A stretch of DNA of 22,514 nt, taken from positions 1 through 22,514 of the forward strand of contig JADJPF010000002.1 of assembly GCA_016713405.1 (NCBI GenBank). Reading direction: 5' to 3'. The notes under the pieces were generated by a model, which saw only the letters and a program-made list of their open reading frames with translations, was not told the origin of the DNA and did not search any database. Each line of letters opens with the position of its first letter. Within the stretch, counting starts at the first letter, position 1. Below are positions 1-11,078 of the stretch, one piece after another. Both the position numbers and the translations under genes were made by a program. The DNA comes from Blastocatellia bacterium. Lineage in GTDB: Bacteria > Acidobacteriota > Blastocatellia > Chloracidobacteriales > JADJPF01.

Positions 1-61
1 ATTGATCGCCATTACTCCACTTAACTAACATTACTGTAACATCTTGTGAGTCATCAGACAT
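1..61 (-). CDS. ECF sigma factor N-terminus (partial, TIGR02999-like)
   Basis: Reading the minus strand from the ATG at 61 gives about 20 residues, MSDDSQDVTVMLVKWSNGDQ, before the window ends. The pattern 'VT.ML..W.NGDQ' is the usual opening of region 2 in the acidobacterial/planctomycete ECF sigma factors grouped as TIGR02999. A purine-rich GGGTGG lies about 8 bases upstream as a possible ribosome-binding site. The product would direct RNA polymerase to a regulon, and such genes often sit beside Ser/Thr kinases like the one at 3946. The gene is divergent from the NHL-kinase cluster. Only the N-terminus is visible, so the family call rests on one short motif. Confidence 0.6.
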   Translation of the reverse strand, partial: MSDDSQDVTVMLVKWSNGDQ

Positions 62-390
62 AGATTAAACCACCCAAATCTGACGTAATTTTATTTCTTA
101 TATACAATGAAGTTATTAATCTCCTGCTTTTTTATATGTTTTTTTATAATTTTACGTCGTCTTAGTAGCAAAATAATATTTTTCCATATCTATAAAATAA
201 GTAAAAAATAGCATAAGAGGTTTGTATACGAGTTAAAGTAAAGTCGTTTACTTTTGTTATATTGCTCTTAAGTGCTGCGTTAGTTCCTTTTAATAAATCC
301 ATAAATAAATTAATGGGGTTTTAACGCTTGGCAGCTAATACAAATCTACAAAATAGTATTAGATAAGACAACGTCATAATCGGCTAGTAA
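62..390. other. Intergenic region upstream of the ECF sigma gene
   Basis: No coding region is recognisable on either strand. The stretch is very AT-rich and probably holds the promoter of the leftward sigma gene and possibly one for the rightward cluster. The only clear structure is the inverted repeat at 235-254. Confidence 0.5.
235..254. repeat. Inverted repeat AAAGTAAA-N4-TTTACTTT
   Basis: There are perfect 8-bp arms at 235-242 and 247-254 with a GTCG spacer. It lies in the divergent intergenic region, so an operator is more likely than a terminator; neither gene ends here. The core GTAAA...TTTAC recurs in the palindrome at 10936-10950. Confidence 0.4.
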
Positions 391-615
391 ATGAAGGTAA
401 TCGTATTTTTTAACTTTGCTACGGATCTTTCAGACCAAAAACTTATCAGGGAGTGCTTTGGCAATCAGGTAGCAGAATTGCACAAGTTGATCCTGAATTC
501 GGGAGAAGTTCGAGGGAGTCAATCAAGGCTTGATAATGCTAACACAGCTAAACAAGGTAGTAACAGCATTTCTACTTTTGTCACGGTTGCTGAATGTAAA
601 TCATCAAATGAATAA
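391..615 (+). CDS. Small hypothetical ORF, doubtful
   Basis: This is an ATG-started 74-codon frame without a recognisable family, signal peptide, transmembrane segment or convincing ribosome-binding site. It is slightly richer in GC than its surroundings. It could be a frameshifted piece of the 5' end of the following NHL gene, whose true start is not visible, or simply a chance open frame. From its stop to about 737 nothing else can be assigned, although a reading such as LEIFAGVK near 710-730 hints that NHL coding may start earlier than annotated. Confidence 0.15.
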   Translation: MKVIVFFNFATDLSDQKLIRECFGNQVAELHKLILNSGEVRGSQSRLDNANTAKQGSNSISTFVTVAECKSSNE

Positions 616-737
616 TTAGGTGATACTAAACAGATAGCAACGGCCAACTTTATCTAAGTAACCCAAAACAACATGTAATAATGAAAGCAAGTAAAGCACT
701 TAGCTCTTCTTAGAAATCTTTGCTGGTGTAAAGATAA

Positions 738-3700
738 AAAGGTGGCATTCAGGATGGTATCAGGAGAAATGCTTTGTTTGCCGGGCCCACAGCAATTGCA
801 ATAGATAATAGCGTCAATGGTGGAATTTATATTAGTGATACCTTAAATCATAGTATTCGTAAAATTAGTTTTAATGACCAAGTAGAAACACTTTTAGGGC
901 TTGGCTCACCTGGACTAAATTCATTTGATATAGAAGGAAAAAAGCTCTTTCTAACACTTCATTAAACGGCCCAAGAGGAATTGCTGTTGATTCAAGTGGA
1001 AATCTTTATATTGCTGATACAGATAATCATGTAATTTATTTTGCAAATATTTCCAAAAAAGAGCTTTTTTTACTAGCTGGTAAACCTGGCGAAAGCGGAA
1101 ATAACGATGGAACAGGTCAACAAGCTAGATTTAAGCGTCCTGCTGGAATGGCTCTTAGCTCTGATGGCAAAATATTAACTGTTGCTGATGAAGACAATAA
1201 CAGAGTTAGACTAATAGAAATTATTCGTAACAATGACCAAGTAGCTACTAATGTATCAACCCTAGGCGTAGCTACTAGTGCAAATAATATAGTTAATAGT
1301 CAGTTTTAATAGTAATAATCAAAACCTAGCTATAGGTTTTGATAAACCTTCATCCATTGATTTGATGGTGCAGGAAATCTTTATGTTGTTGATAATACTA
1401 GTGTTAAGATTATTACACGCCCATTTAGTCAAAAGGCTGAAGTAATAGAGTTAGCACAACCAAATGTGTCTTTTAATCAAGCTGTTAGCGTTTCAATTAC
1501 TGGAAATGAAGTTTTTGTACTTGATGCAGAAGCTATTAATGAAACAGAAGCAATTAAAGTTGTTACGGTCGGCGCACCAGAAATTGAAAGCATTACACCA
1601 AAATCTGTATCTATGGATAATGGCGCAGTAGTTACTATAAAGGGAAAAAACTTTGCGCCAGAAAGTATTGTTACATTTGCTGATAAAGCTATTGAAAATA
1701 TAGAAGTAGTTAGTGCTAATGAAATTAAAGTAACTATACTTGCTCAAAAAGCTCCTGGCACTGGTGTTTTAAGTGTCTTAACTAGAGGGGGTTTAGCACA
1801 ACAAGGTATTAATGTTATAGCTAAACCAGTAGGTGAGCTTGCTGTAGGCGAAATTACTACTATTGCTGGAGGCTTAATTTCTAATGGTGATGGTGGTTTA
1901 GCTACAAAAGCAAGTTTATTTGGTATAAGTAGTTTACTTGTTGATAGCAATAGAAATTTATTTATTGCTGATAGCATAAACCAAAGAGTGCGTAAAGTAG
2001 ATTCACAAACAGGAATACTTACTACTATTGCTGGTGGTGGAACTGCTTTTAGAGATGGGGAACTTGCCCTTTTATCTCAAATAAGACCTGGGGATTTAGC
2101 TTTAGACAACAACGGCAATCTATTTATTGTAGATGACTTAACTGCAAGTGTCCGACGTTTAGACTTAACTACTAATATAATTACTACAGTTGCTGGTGGA
2201 GAACTTGGTCAAGCTTCTGGTGATGGTGGACTAGCAACAAAAGCTATTCTTGGCGATTTATTTGAAAAAATAAGTATTGCTTTTAGACCTAATGGCAATT
2301 TACTAATAGGTGCTAGTAATAGAATCCGAGAAGTAGATAGCAAAACAGGTATTATTACAACAATTGTTGGTACAGGAAATCGAGTATTTTCTGGCGATGG
2401 TGGCCCAGCAATTGAAGCTAATATAGCTCCCTCTGATATTGTAGTTGATTCAACAGGTAATATTTTTATTGCTGAATTTGATAATAAACGGATACGTAAA
2501 ATTGATGCAAATACAGGCACTATTAATACTATTGCAGGTAATGGAAATGGATATACAGGTAGAATAGAGGATAATAGACCTGCAACAGAAGTTGCTCTAA
2601 CACCAATTTCTTTAGTTTTGGGGCCTAACAATATACTTTTTGCTAATTCACCAGTGTTAGTAAAAATAGATCTAACAACCAATATAATCAATCGTTTAGA
2701 TTATAAAGATCCAGCTACAATAGATGGTCTAATTCCATCTAATGAATTAGCAATAGATGGTTTAGGAAATCTTTTTATGGATGTTCTTAACAGAATCATT
2801 ATGTTGCCAATAAACGAAACTCTTATTGAAGCAAAAACTATTGCTGGCAGTAATTTAGTTAATTTGCGTGGAGATGGAGACTTAGCTGTTAATGCTGGTT
2901 TAGGTTTTGCTGGTGATGTAGTTGCTGACTCACAAAATAATTTATTTATTTCTGATTTATTGAACGAGGTTGTAAGAAAAGTAGATAGTTCTACTGGGGT
3001 TATAAGCACTTTTGCTGGTAGTGGGCCGAAAGTAATTTTTACTCCCAGCCAAGGGGATGGAAAAACAGCTACAGATCCAGATGTTGTTTTTAGCCCAGAC
3101 TCTTTACAAATAGATAAAAATTCAAATTTGTTAATTTTAGATAGTTTTAATCAACAAATTAGAAACATTAATGCTAATACTCAAATAATCAGCACTATTG
3201 CAGGTATTGTTGCAGGTTCTAAGAAAGATGATATAAAAGCTAAAAAAGCAAGCTTAACAAGCCCTATTGATTTAATTGTTGATAGTAATGGCAATATTTT
3301 TATTTCTGAAATTAGGCGTATCCGTAAAATAGATGCTAAAACCAAAAAAATTACTACAATTGCTGGTAATGGTAGAGTAGGAGATATTAATAATATTCCT
3401 GATAATGTTCCTGCAATATCTGTTGAGATTGCCCCCAGAGAAATAGTTACAGATCCACAAGGCAATATTTTTATTAATGATAGAAATCGGATTCGCCGTA
3501 TTGACGGGCAAACCAATATAATTACTACAATTGCTGGTAATGGAAAAATAGGTTTTAGAGATGCTGACACACCGCTTAATACTAGTTTAGGAACCGTTTC
3601 TGGGTTAGCAATGGATAAAGCAGGCAATATTTTTATTGCTTCATTTGAATTTGTTGAAAGCACATCAGTTTCTGGAGGATTTTTTAATACTCGTATTTGG

Positions 3701-3901
3701 CGGCTAGATGCACAAAGTGGAAAATTAACAGTTTTTGCTAGTGGTAAAGCTGATGAATATAGTGGGGATGGTGGACAAGTTGCTAATGCTCGTGTTGCTG
3801 GCACACCAGTTTTAAGTATTGACGCTGATGGAAATTTGTTAATAGTTTCTACAGATTTACAAACTTTTTCATATGTACGTCTAGTAAAATTATCTAATTA
3901 A
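738..3901 (+). CDS. NHL-repeat / IPT-TIG domain protein (frameshifted, 5' end unclear)
   Basis: A large, probably exported beta-propeller protein. The 5' part (738-1465) encodes NHL repeats such as 'GIAVDSSGNLYIADTDN'. Three single-base lesions break it: the A6 run at 938-943, the T4 run at 1304-1307 and the T3 run at 1361-1363. From 1466 an intact stretch of 811 codons follows. Its residues ~36-120 form an IPT/TIG Ig-like domain ('ITPKSV...VTIKGKNF'). After it come about eleven NHL units of ~55 residues with the pattern 'TTIAGNG...GDGG.A..A...VD..GNIFI.D...RIRKID'. NHL propellers usually bind proteins, carbohydrates or other ligands; no catalytic motif is visible. The GTG at 1466 is not the real start, since the frame stays open upstream and the earlier repeats belong to the same product. 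No signal peptide is visible because the 5' end is lost or garbled. The kinase gene follows after 44 bp. The gene is paralogous to the one at 18630. Confidence 0.85.
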
Positions 3902-3945
3902 GTTAATTGATTGTTATTAGTTAATTTTAATCAGAGGTTAAGCAA

Positions 3946-6082
3946 TTGACTCCCGAACATTGGCAGAAAGTAAAATTAATAATTGAAGAAGCTCTTGAAT
4001 TTCAAGGGGCCAAACAAGAAGAATTTTTACTTTCTGTTTGTGGCGAGGATAAAGAGCTTTATGATGAAGTAAAAAATTTAATTGCTGCTGATGAGGCTGC
4101 AAATAGCTTTTTAGAAATTCCTGCACACAAACTAGTTCCTGATAGCGAGTTACACACCAAAAAAATTACGCAAGGAAAAAAAAATAATATTCCTGAATTA
4201 AAAATAGGAGAACTTTTTTTAAGTAAATATGAGTTAGTAAAATTAATTGGTACAGGTGGAATGGGCCAAGTTCTATCAAGCACGCCATATAGATTTAGGC
4301 ACTATGGTAGCAATTAAAGTGCTAAATACCTATTGGACACAAGACGACGATGCAATAGAACGTTTTAAGCGTGAAGCCCGCACAGCAGCTAAACTTGATC
4401 ATCCCAACACGGTTAGAGTTTTTGATTATGGTGTAGCAGAAAAAACTTGTTATTTGATAATGGAGTATTTAGAAGGTGAAACCCTTCGCAAACGATTAAG
4501 TGATAATAAGCAAATGTCTTTAAGCCAAGTTATAGATTTTGCTAAACAAGTTTGTCAGGCGTTATCATTGATTCATAGCAAAGGCGTTGTTCATCGAGAC
4601 TTAAAACCGGATAATATTTTTTTCCATCAAAAAGATGGACGAGAAGTAGTTAAATTGCTTGATTTTGGTATTGCTAAACTTACCACTTTTACCCAGGGTG
4701 GCGCACCACTAACTAATCCAGGAGATATTTTTGGAACGCCACATTATATGTCACCCGAACAATGCCAAGGAAAATCCTTAGATGGACGTTCTGATATCTA
4801 TTCTTTAGGAATTATTTTGTATGAAATGCTAGCAGGTCGTAATCCTTTTGAAGCTGATAGCACGCTAAGTTTTATGTATGCTCACGTTAATACACCTGCT
4901 CCTGATTTAATAGAATTTGCTCCTGATCTTCCTATGGCTCTTTGTCAAGTAGTGATGAAATCAATTGCTAAAGATGTTCGTGAGCGAACTCAAACAGCAG
5001 AAGAACTTTGGCAAGCTTTATCTGATACAGCAAATTCTACTATTTCTAACCGTGCTAATCTAGTAACTGTACAAAATAAACTTCCTATAAGTAAATTACC
5101 TTCAGTTGCTACAACAGCTAATACTTTAATAGTAAAAAAACAAGAAGAAAAAGGCATTACTACTGATAAGTTATGGAAAATGAATTATTTATTAACAGCA
5201 GCAGTAATTGTTGTTGCTCTATCTAGTGGTTTTGGTCTTTGGAGTCTTAGCGAAAAGCTTTCTACATCAGCAACTCCAATAAACACTTCAGCTTCAACAG
5301 TTAATAAAAATCTTGAAACGCCAAAAATTTTAACAACTTCAACAAACATACCTGATTTATCTCAATTTGTCCTAATTCCAAGTGCAATGGCAAAAATTGG
5401 TCGTGAGTTAACAGATTGTTTAGAAATTCCAGGTTGTAAAATTCCAGATGAAGAAGTTCCAGAACATTTAGTAGAGCTAGAGTCTTATTATTTAAGTAAA
5501 TATGAAGTGACAAATAAATAGTATCAAGAATTTGTTTTAGATTCCGCCTACACACCACCAGAACATTGGAAAGGTAATAATTTCCCAATCAATACAGAAG
5601 ATTATCCTGTCACCAAGGTTAGTTGGGAGGATGCTAATAATTATTGTAAATGGAGATCTAAAAAAGATGGAATTTCTTACCGTTTACCAACAGAAGAAGA
5701 ATGGGAATATGCTGCACGGGGCAACACTAATAATCATTTTCCTTGGGGAAATCTTTGGAAAGAAGGTCTAGCCAATATAGCAGTAGCGGACGAAAACAGA
5801 AACCCTTTACCTATAAATCAAGCTCCAAATATTACTACGGATAAAAGCCCTTTTGGAATTTTTAGCATGGCTGGTAATATAAGCGAGTGGACTAGTTCAA
5901 GTTTTAGGTTATACCCTAATAGCAATTATAAATTTAAGAAATCAGACCTAGAATGCAAAATTATTCGTGGAGGAAACTTTAGTAATGCAGTTGTAGATTC
6001 TCGTACTAGTTCGCGGATTTGGGATCTGCCAAATACTTTGCAAGAAGATCTAGGTTTTCGTTTAGCCGTTTCAGCAAAATGA
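3946..6082 (+). CDS. Membrane Ser/Thr protein kinase fused to an FGE-sulfatase (SUMF1) domain
   Basis: The start is TTG at 3946, 8 bases after AGAGG (3933-3937). An N-terminal preamble 'TPEHWQKVK..IEEALEF' typical of acidobacterial kinases is followed by a full PknB-type catalytic domain: glycine loop GTGGMGQV, lysine in VAIKVL, HRDLKPDN, DFG, and GTPHYMSPEQ in the activation segment. One hydrophobic span (about 5182-5247, 'LLTAAVIVVALSSGFGLW') should cross the inner membrane. It leads to an outward FGE/SUMF1 domain with YEVTNK, VSWEDANNYC, RLPTEEEWEYAARG, MAGNISEW, RGGNF and a final LGFRLA. Two lesions interrupt it: an extra base at 4273 (expected GQVYQARH) and an in-frame TAG at 5519 inside VTNK*YQEF. 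The frame is unchanged after the TAG, so the C-terminal part clearly belongs to the same gene. It likely phosphorylates partner proteins in response to an envelope signal; the FGE domain may only bind a ligand. Confidence 0.9.
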
Positions 6083-7467
6083 GTAAAAATTTTTTATCCT
6101 GCTTATTTATTATTTCTTTATTTTTTTTCTTGTCACCCTTAACTTTTGCCCAAAAAAAGCCTAGAAAAGTAGAAATTAAAAAAGCAGAAATTAAAGCTCC
6201 TGCTTATGGTCAATTAACTGTTTATTCTGCGCCAGAAGGAGCAGAAATTTACATTAATAACCGCTTACAGGGAAAAATATTAGCTGATGGTAATTTAAGT
6301 AAACCAATTACACTAAAACCAGGCAAATACCAACTTAGAATTGAACATAGAGAATATTTTCCTTTTAACCAAGAAATTAAATTAGCAGGCGAAAAGCTTC
6401 TGCCAATAGAAGCTAAACTAGAAGCTAAATTTGGACTACTTGAATTAAAATTTGCAAAATTTTCTCCAGAAACAGTAATTAAAATTGATAATAAAATAGT
6501 TGATAAAGACCTTTTTACTTTATCCCCAGATAATCTTTTACTAGCAAAACTTCCTGTTGGTAAATATAACCTTACAATAGAGTTAGCGGAACATAAAACA
6601 TTTTCCTCTCCAATTGAAATTTCTGGACAAGCTTTGCAAATTCCTGTAGTTCTGGAAAAAGTTCCAGCTAAATTAAAAATTACTGCTAAACCAAATACAC
6701 GTGTTTACTTAAATAAAGAACAAATAGGTATAGTTTCTAGCCTAGGTGTACTAGAAGCAACAAGTTTTCTTCGTAATGGTAAATATTTGTTACTTTTAGA
6801 AAATAATGGTTTTGAAGCTTATCAAACAATTATTGATCTTGAGGCTGATAAAGAAACTACTCTTACAGTAGACTTAAAGCCTCGTTTAACAAGTGCCGAA
6901 TTTGCAGATAACTTTGAAGGTGGTTTAAGTCTTTGGAATGCACCTGATTTATGGAAAGCTGAAAATGGAGTGATGACGGTTCAAGGTATTAACAAAATTG
7001 GGATGCCAAAAGACCTTTATTACTGCGAAAGTGAAGTAGTTTTGGACTACGACTTTTGGATTCTCTGGGGCAACCTGGATTATTAATGCTCAGGATGAGA
7101 AAATTATTATTTATTTTACTTAAATGGCCCTACAGGACAGGCCCCAAACAAATTTCAAGTTTTTCTTTGTCGTGATGGAGTATTAAACTTAAATTCTCCA
7201 ATTGCTCCATCACTTCCAATTATTCCACCTATAAAAGTAGGTGATTCTTACCGTGTTTATATTAGGCTAAAAAATGGAACTATTGAGCATGAAATCTTAT
7301 CTGGTGCAACAGCAGAAAAAGTTTCTTTAGGATTTTTTAAGGATCCTAACAATAACTTTCTTTGTGGAAATGTTGGTTTTGCCAGCCCAAGCGGAGAAAA
7401 ATTTCAAGTTCATGGTTTTGTTAATACGCCCTCAGTTAAAACTGATAGCGCAAAGCAAATTGAATAG
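6079..7467 (+). CDS. Secreted PEGA-repeat protein with LamG/DUF1080-like C-terminus (frameshifted)
   Basis: The ATG at 6079 overlaps the kinase stop (ATGA, 6079-6082), which implies translational coupling; the frame remains open upstream to 6019, but that is inside the kinase. The product starts with a signal peptide, 'FLSCLFIISLFFFLSPLTFA', then carries three PEGA-like repeats of about 70 residues ('GQLTVYSAPEGAEIYIN...PGKYQLRIEHREY', a variant second, and 'AKLKITAKPNTRVYLN'). A beta-sandwich region follows ('FADNFEGGLSLWNAPDLWKAENGVMTVQG'), similar to LamG/DUF1080 domains. The T4 run at 7054-7057 (expected 'DFGFSGATWIINAQDE') and the A4 run at 7100-7103 (expected 'KNYYLFYLNGPTGQ') break the frame. 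The corrected frame ends at TAG 7465-7467. PEGA proteins are usually envelope or surface proteins. Adjacency suggests it is a partner or output of the kinase. Confidence 0.85.
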
Positions 7468-10400
7468 TTCTTGGTGAAAGATTTGTGTTTACTGATGAGC
7501 CAAAGCTAGGAGATTCAAATATTCTAACTGGCACTCCAAAATGAGTACGATTAAATAAATTAAATGCCTCTAAACGTAGAAATAAATATTAACTATCTGT
7601 AATTGCTAACTTCTTAATTACAGCTAAATTTAGTGAAGCAATGCCAGCACTACGAAAAGTGTTGCGTCCAACCGCACCATTACTTGGATTAGCTAAATCT
7701 ACTGGAGCAAGTAGGGAAACAAAACTAGTATTAGGCTTAAGTTTAATGCGGCTACGACCATTTGAGGAAATTATTAAACCTTCAGTTGTATTAAGTCTGT
7801 CAGTTAAATTGCCATCAAAGTTAACATCTACACTGCTATTAACGGTAAAAGGTTGTCCTGTTTGCAAAGTGACAATAGCTGCTAACTCTAAACCAGACAG
7901 TATCTTACTAGTTGACAAAGTTGCTAAATTATAATGCACTGCACTTGTAAAACGATGACGAACATCAAAACTAGCACTAGCTCTTTCTGATCTTAAGCCT
8001 TCACTTCGTCCTAGCTCATCTTGTGCAACTGCAAAAGAGCCTGCCAATGTATAAATATCTGATACATCATCAATTGCGTGTGAATAGTTATAAGCTAATT
8101 GCACAGCTAGACCTTGAGAAAACTTTCTTGTTAGAGATGCTTGTAGGGCGTTGTAATTAGAATTAGCAGCACTTTCAAAAAAGGTTACAGCACCCAAAGA
8201 AGAATTTGGACGGTTTAAGGTTGGAATTACTTGAGTTGGAAATCCTGGAATTAATCTAATTCCTACAGAGCTAGATTGTCCTGCATTTGGAGTGCGTACA
8301 CGGGTTAATTTTCTTCCGCTAGTGCCAACATAAGCCAAAGTTAAAGTGTAACGGTCTAACAAAACCTTTTCTAAAGATAGCGAATATTGATGTAAATAAG
8401 AGCTTTTAAGTTTTTTCAGGCAAAGTAACACCAGCACCAAAACCACCTCCAACAGGATCATTTGTTATTACCTGCAATAAAGCTCCAATTGCAGTAATAA
8501 ATTGATTTGCAGGTAGTCCAATTGTGTTTAATGTGCCAAATTGAATTAGTGGAATATCTAAATTATTTCCAAAACGAATAAATGCAGGATTAGCCGTAAG
8601 TGCTTCACTAAAAGAGTACTAGAGCCAAAGTTTACTGGTATAAAATTAGGAAAAGCATTTCTTGATTGATTAACCAATGTTCCTAGAATTGGGTCATAAA
8701 ATAGCCCATAACCACCACGCAGAGCTAGACGACCTTTTTTGCTCAAATCATAAGCAAAGCTAATACGAGGAGCAAAATTATTGTTATCTGCTTCATAGTT
8801 TTTTTGACGGTTAGCTAGAATATCTCTTTGTGCTGCAAAGGCTACGCAGAAAAACTTGTGCTGTAGGGCGGTTGGGATCAAATGGCGGAAGTTCAGAATC
8901 CATAATAGTTAAAGAGCGTTCTAAACGTCCGGTTGCATCTGTTGGGACACTATTTCTTTCATATCTTAGACCAAGCTCTAAAGTTAAATTTGGTCGCACT
9001 CTCAGTTGACTATGAATAAAAAAGTTAGTTTCTGTAAAACGTAGTGCAAGCGTTGAATCTGGCACTATTGCTAGAGCCTGGGAAATATCAGCAGGTAGAC
9101 CAAAAGCGGCAAAGTCGGCTCCTGTGCCAACGGTTAAACCTTGTCTTGGACGGTTGATAAAGCCTGAGTTAAAAGCTATTTGAGTTCTATAATTACGGTC
9201 TAAAAAGCTGTTAAGCTGTACTCGGCGAATATCTAAACCAAATTTTAGAGACAGCATTCCTTTTGTTATTGCTGTTGTGTTAGCAAATTGAAAAGAGTTA
9301 TTAACCCGACCTTGGGGAAAAGAATCTGTATCAATTCCTATTGGGCTAAATGGAGCAAGTAATATTCTTCCAATAGGGCCGGTTCGTCCGTCTGCTTGTC
9401 CATCTGCATTAAGATCTTGTCCAGTTGATCCAGATTGGAAAATAAATGGACTATCAGCTAATTCTTGAAAACTTAGCGCGGTACGTCCATAAGAAAACCT
9501 GGATTGATTAGCAATATTTTCACTTAAATCTATGCTTAAAGCTAAAGCTAGGTTTTGAGTCCTAGTTTTTGCTTGAATGCTTGAATTAATCGCCTGATCA
9601 ACTGTTGGAATAGTTGTTTTATCATCAGTAAAATTATAACGAGCTGTCAAGTTTGAAACTTTATTTTCAATAGGCAATCGGTAATCAGCTTTAATTGCAA
9701 AAGAGTCCCACGCCCGCTAGCTGCTAAAATTTTAGTTAAAGTATTTTCTTGATAAGGCCCTCCTACATTATTAGGTAAAGGATAAAAATTTCGATCAAGT
9801 ACATCTAAACCTAGTTTGCTAGAGCGTCTTGCTAGATTTAAGCTTCTAGAACGCTCCAGAGTTGTTGGAACAGAAAAATGTTCTTCCTGTACACGATTAA
9901 TGCTTTTATGTTCAAAATTAGCAAATAAATTTAGTTTGTTGGCAATTAATGGAAAACCTATTGCTGCACCAATTTGATTACGTGTAAAAGGGTTTTTCTT
10001 TGGGTTACTTTCACTAGAAAAGTCAAAAAAATCACGAGCACTAAGGGCAGAATCAGTAAAAAAATTATAAATTTCGCCGTTTATTTTATTGCTACCTGAA
10101 CGACTAACAATATTAATTTGTCCACCTGTGTTTCGTCCAGCTTCAGCATTAGAAAGTAGTGTGGAGATTTCAAATTCTGTTAGGCTTTCTGCTGTCTGGC
10201 TAGCAACTAAAGTAAAACCTTGACGACGAACACCAACATCTTGATCGTTATTGTCTGAACCATCAATTGTAAAATTATTAGCTCTAGCTCTTGCACCATT
10301 AACGGAAAATTGTCCTGCTGTTACAACTCCAATGCCAGGGCCGCTAACACCATTAGTTGTTGGTGCTGGTAAAACACCAGCTACTAGTAAAGCAAAAGCA

Positions 10401-10879
10401 TCAAAGCTACGAATTCCTGTTAAGGGAAGAGCAGTAATAAATTCAGCTGTAGCACTACCACGCAAAGTAGAATCAGCAATATTAGCTTGCAAGACCCCAG
10501 CAATATTTTGTGGGACGGTGACAGGTTGGGGAAGGCTAACAGGAATAAGCTGTATTGGGGGCGGTTTAATAACTTTTTCTCGGTTTACTTCTGCAACAAA
10601 TCTTTCAATTATATTTGATTTATAACCTTCTTTTTCTGCTTCAATACGGTATTCTCCAGCAGGTAAAAAATCAATACGATAAATGCCTTGCAAGTCTGTT
10701 TTTTTAGCATAAACAAAACCATTGCTTAAATGTGTTACTCTTACAACTACACCAACTAAAGGAGTTAAGCTTTCGTCAATTACTCGCCCAGAAAGCGTTC
10801 CTGTGATGGTTTGCCAAGCTAGCACTGGAGCACAAAGAATAAGTTGAAACAATAGCAAAAATGAAATATAAGACTTCAA
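7436..10879 (-). CDS. Oar-like TonB-dependent receptor with carboxypeptidase-regulatory domain (frameshifted)
   Basis: An outer-membrane transporter of the acidobacterial Oar type, about 1,150 residues after correction. It starts at TTG 10879, 5 bases after AGGGGG. The order is: signal peptide ('FLLLFQLILCAPVLAWQ'), a CarboxypepD_reg-like beta domain ('GTLSGRVIDESLTPLVGVVV...DLQGIYRIDFLPAGEYRIEAEKEGY'), a plug with 'FSVNGARARANNFTIDGSDNND' cut short here by the domain boundary, then the beta-barrel ('LGLRYERN', 'ALRGGYGLFYDP', 'YSLSLEK', 'YNALQASLTRKFSQGL', 'YNYSHAIDD', 'TLQTGQPFTV'). The last strand, 'SPRTIQFALRYQF', is the usual aromatic C-terminus. Lesions lie near 9707-9709, 8850, 8610-8613 and 8411-8416, and an in-frame TAA lies at 7589-7591 in 'ITDS*YLFLRLEAFNLFNRTHF'. 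It probably imports large substrates or displays a surface barrel; the substrate is not evident. Confidence 0.9.
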
Positions 10880-10935
10880 AATTACCCCCTAAAAATGTTA
10901 TTTTATTATTATTATTTTAGTTATAACAGTAGACG

Positions 10936-10950
10936 CGTAAACTATTTACG
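10936..10950. promoter_or_regulatory. Palindrome CGTAAA-CTA-TTTACG between divergent genes
   Basis: There are perfect 6-bp arms with a 3-bp spacer in the 199-bp gap between the TonB receptor (leftward from 10879) and the WD40 gene (rightward from 11079). The position fits an operator serving either gene. The core matches the inverted repeat at 235-254 (GTAAA...TTTAC) apart from spacer length. No regulator gene that could bind it is seen in the window. Confidence 0.4.
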
Positions 10951-11078
10951 TTTTCTATCTTTTATTGTCCAATAAAAACTCTTATAAAGATAAATTTGTA
11001 ATAAAGATTTTCCTGTTTTTGGCCGATGCTGCCAAAAGAGCTAAAATCAATTTGATAGTGATAATGGAGATACAATAA

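Noticed and set aside
2209..3804. Long minus-strand open frames opposite the first NHL gene (to 207 codons)
   Set aside because: Low-complexity I/L/P/S-rich translations that mirror the NHL repeats; no ribosome-binding sites or families.
6019..6078. Upstream extension of the PEGA frame to 6019
   Set aside because: It is inside the end of the kinase; the ATG at 6079 gives a proper signal peptide and an ATGA coupling.
7465..7544. Extension of the PEGA protein past TAG 7465 with one extra A, reading 'IVLGERFVFTDEPKLGDSN'
   Set aside because: The opposite strand over the same bases gives the conserved receptor tail (NRTHFGVP...FALRYQF), so the plus-strand reading is a shadow of it.
7641..7934. 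Plus-strand 97-codon frame opposite the receptor
   Set aside because: It lies wholly inside the receptor coding region on the other strand, without a family or ribosome-binding site.
10965..10994. TTGTCC and TATAAA/GATAAA as a promoter for the WD40 gene
   Set aside because: Spacing is 12 bases to TATAAA or 18 to GATAAA, and such matches are expected by chance in AT-rich DNA.
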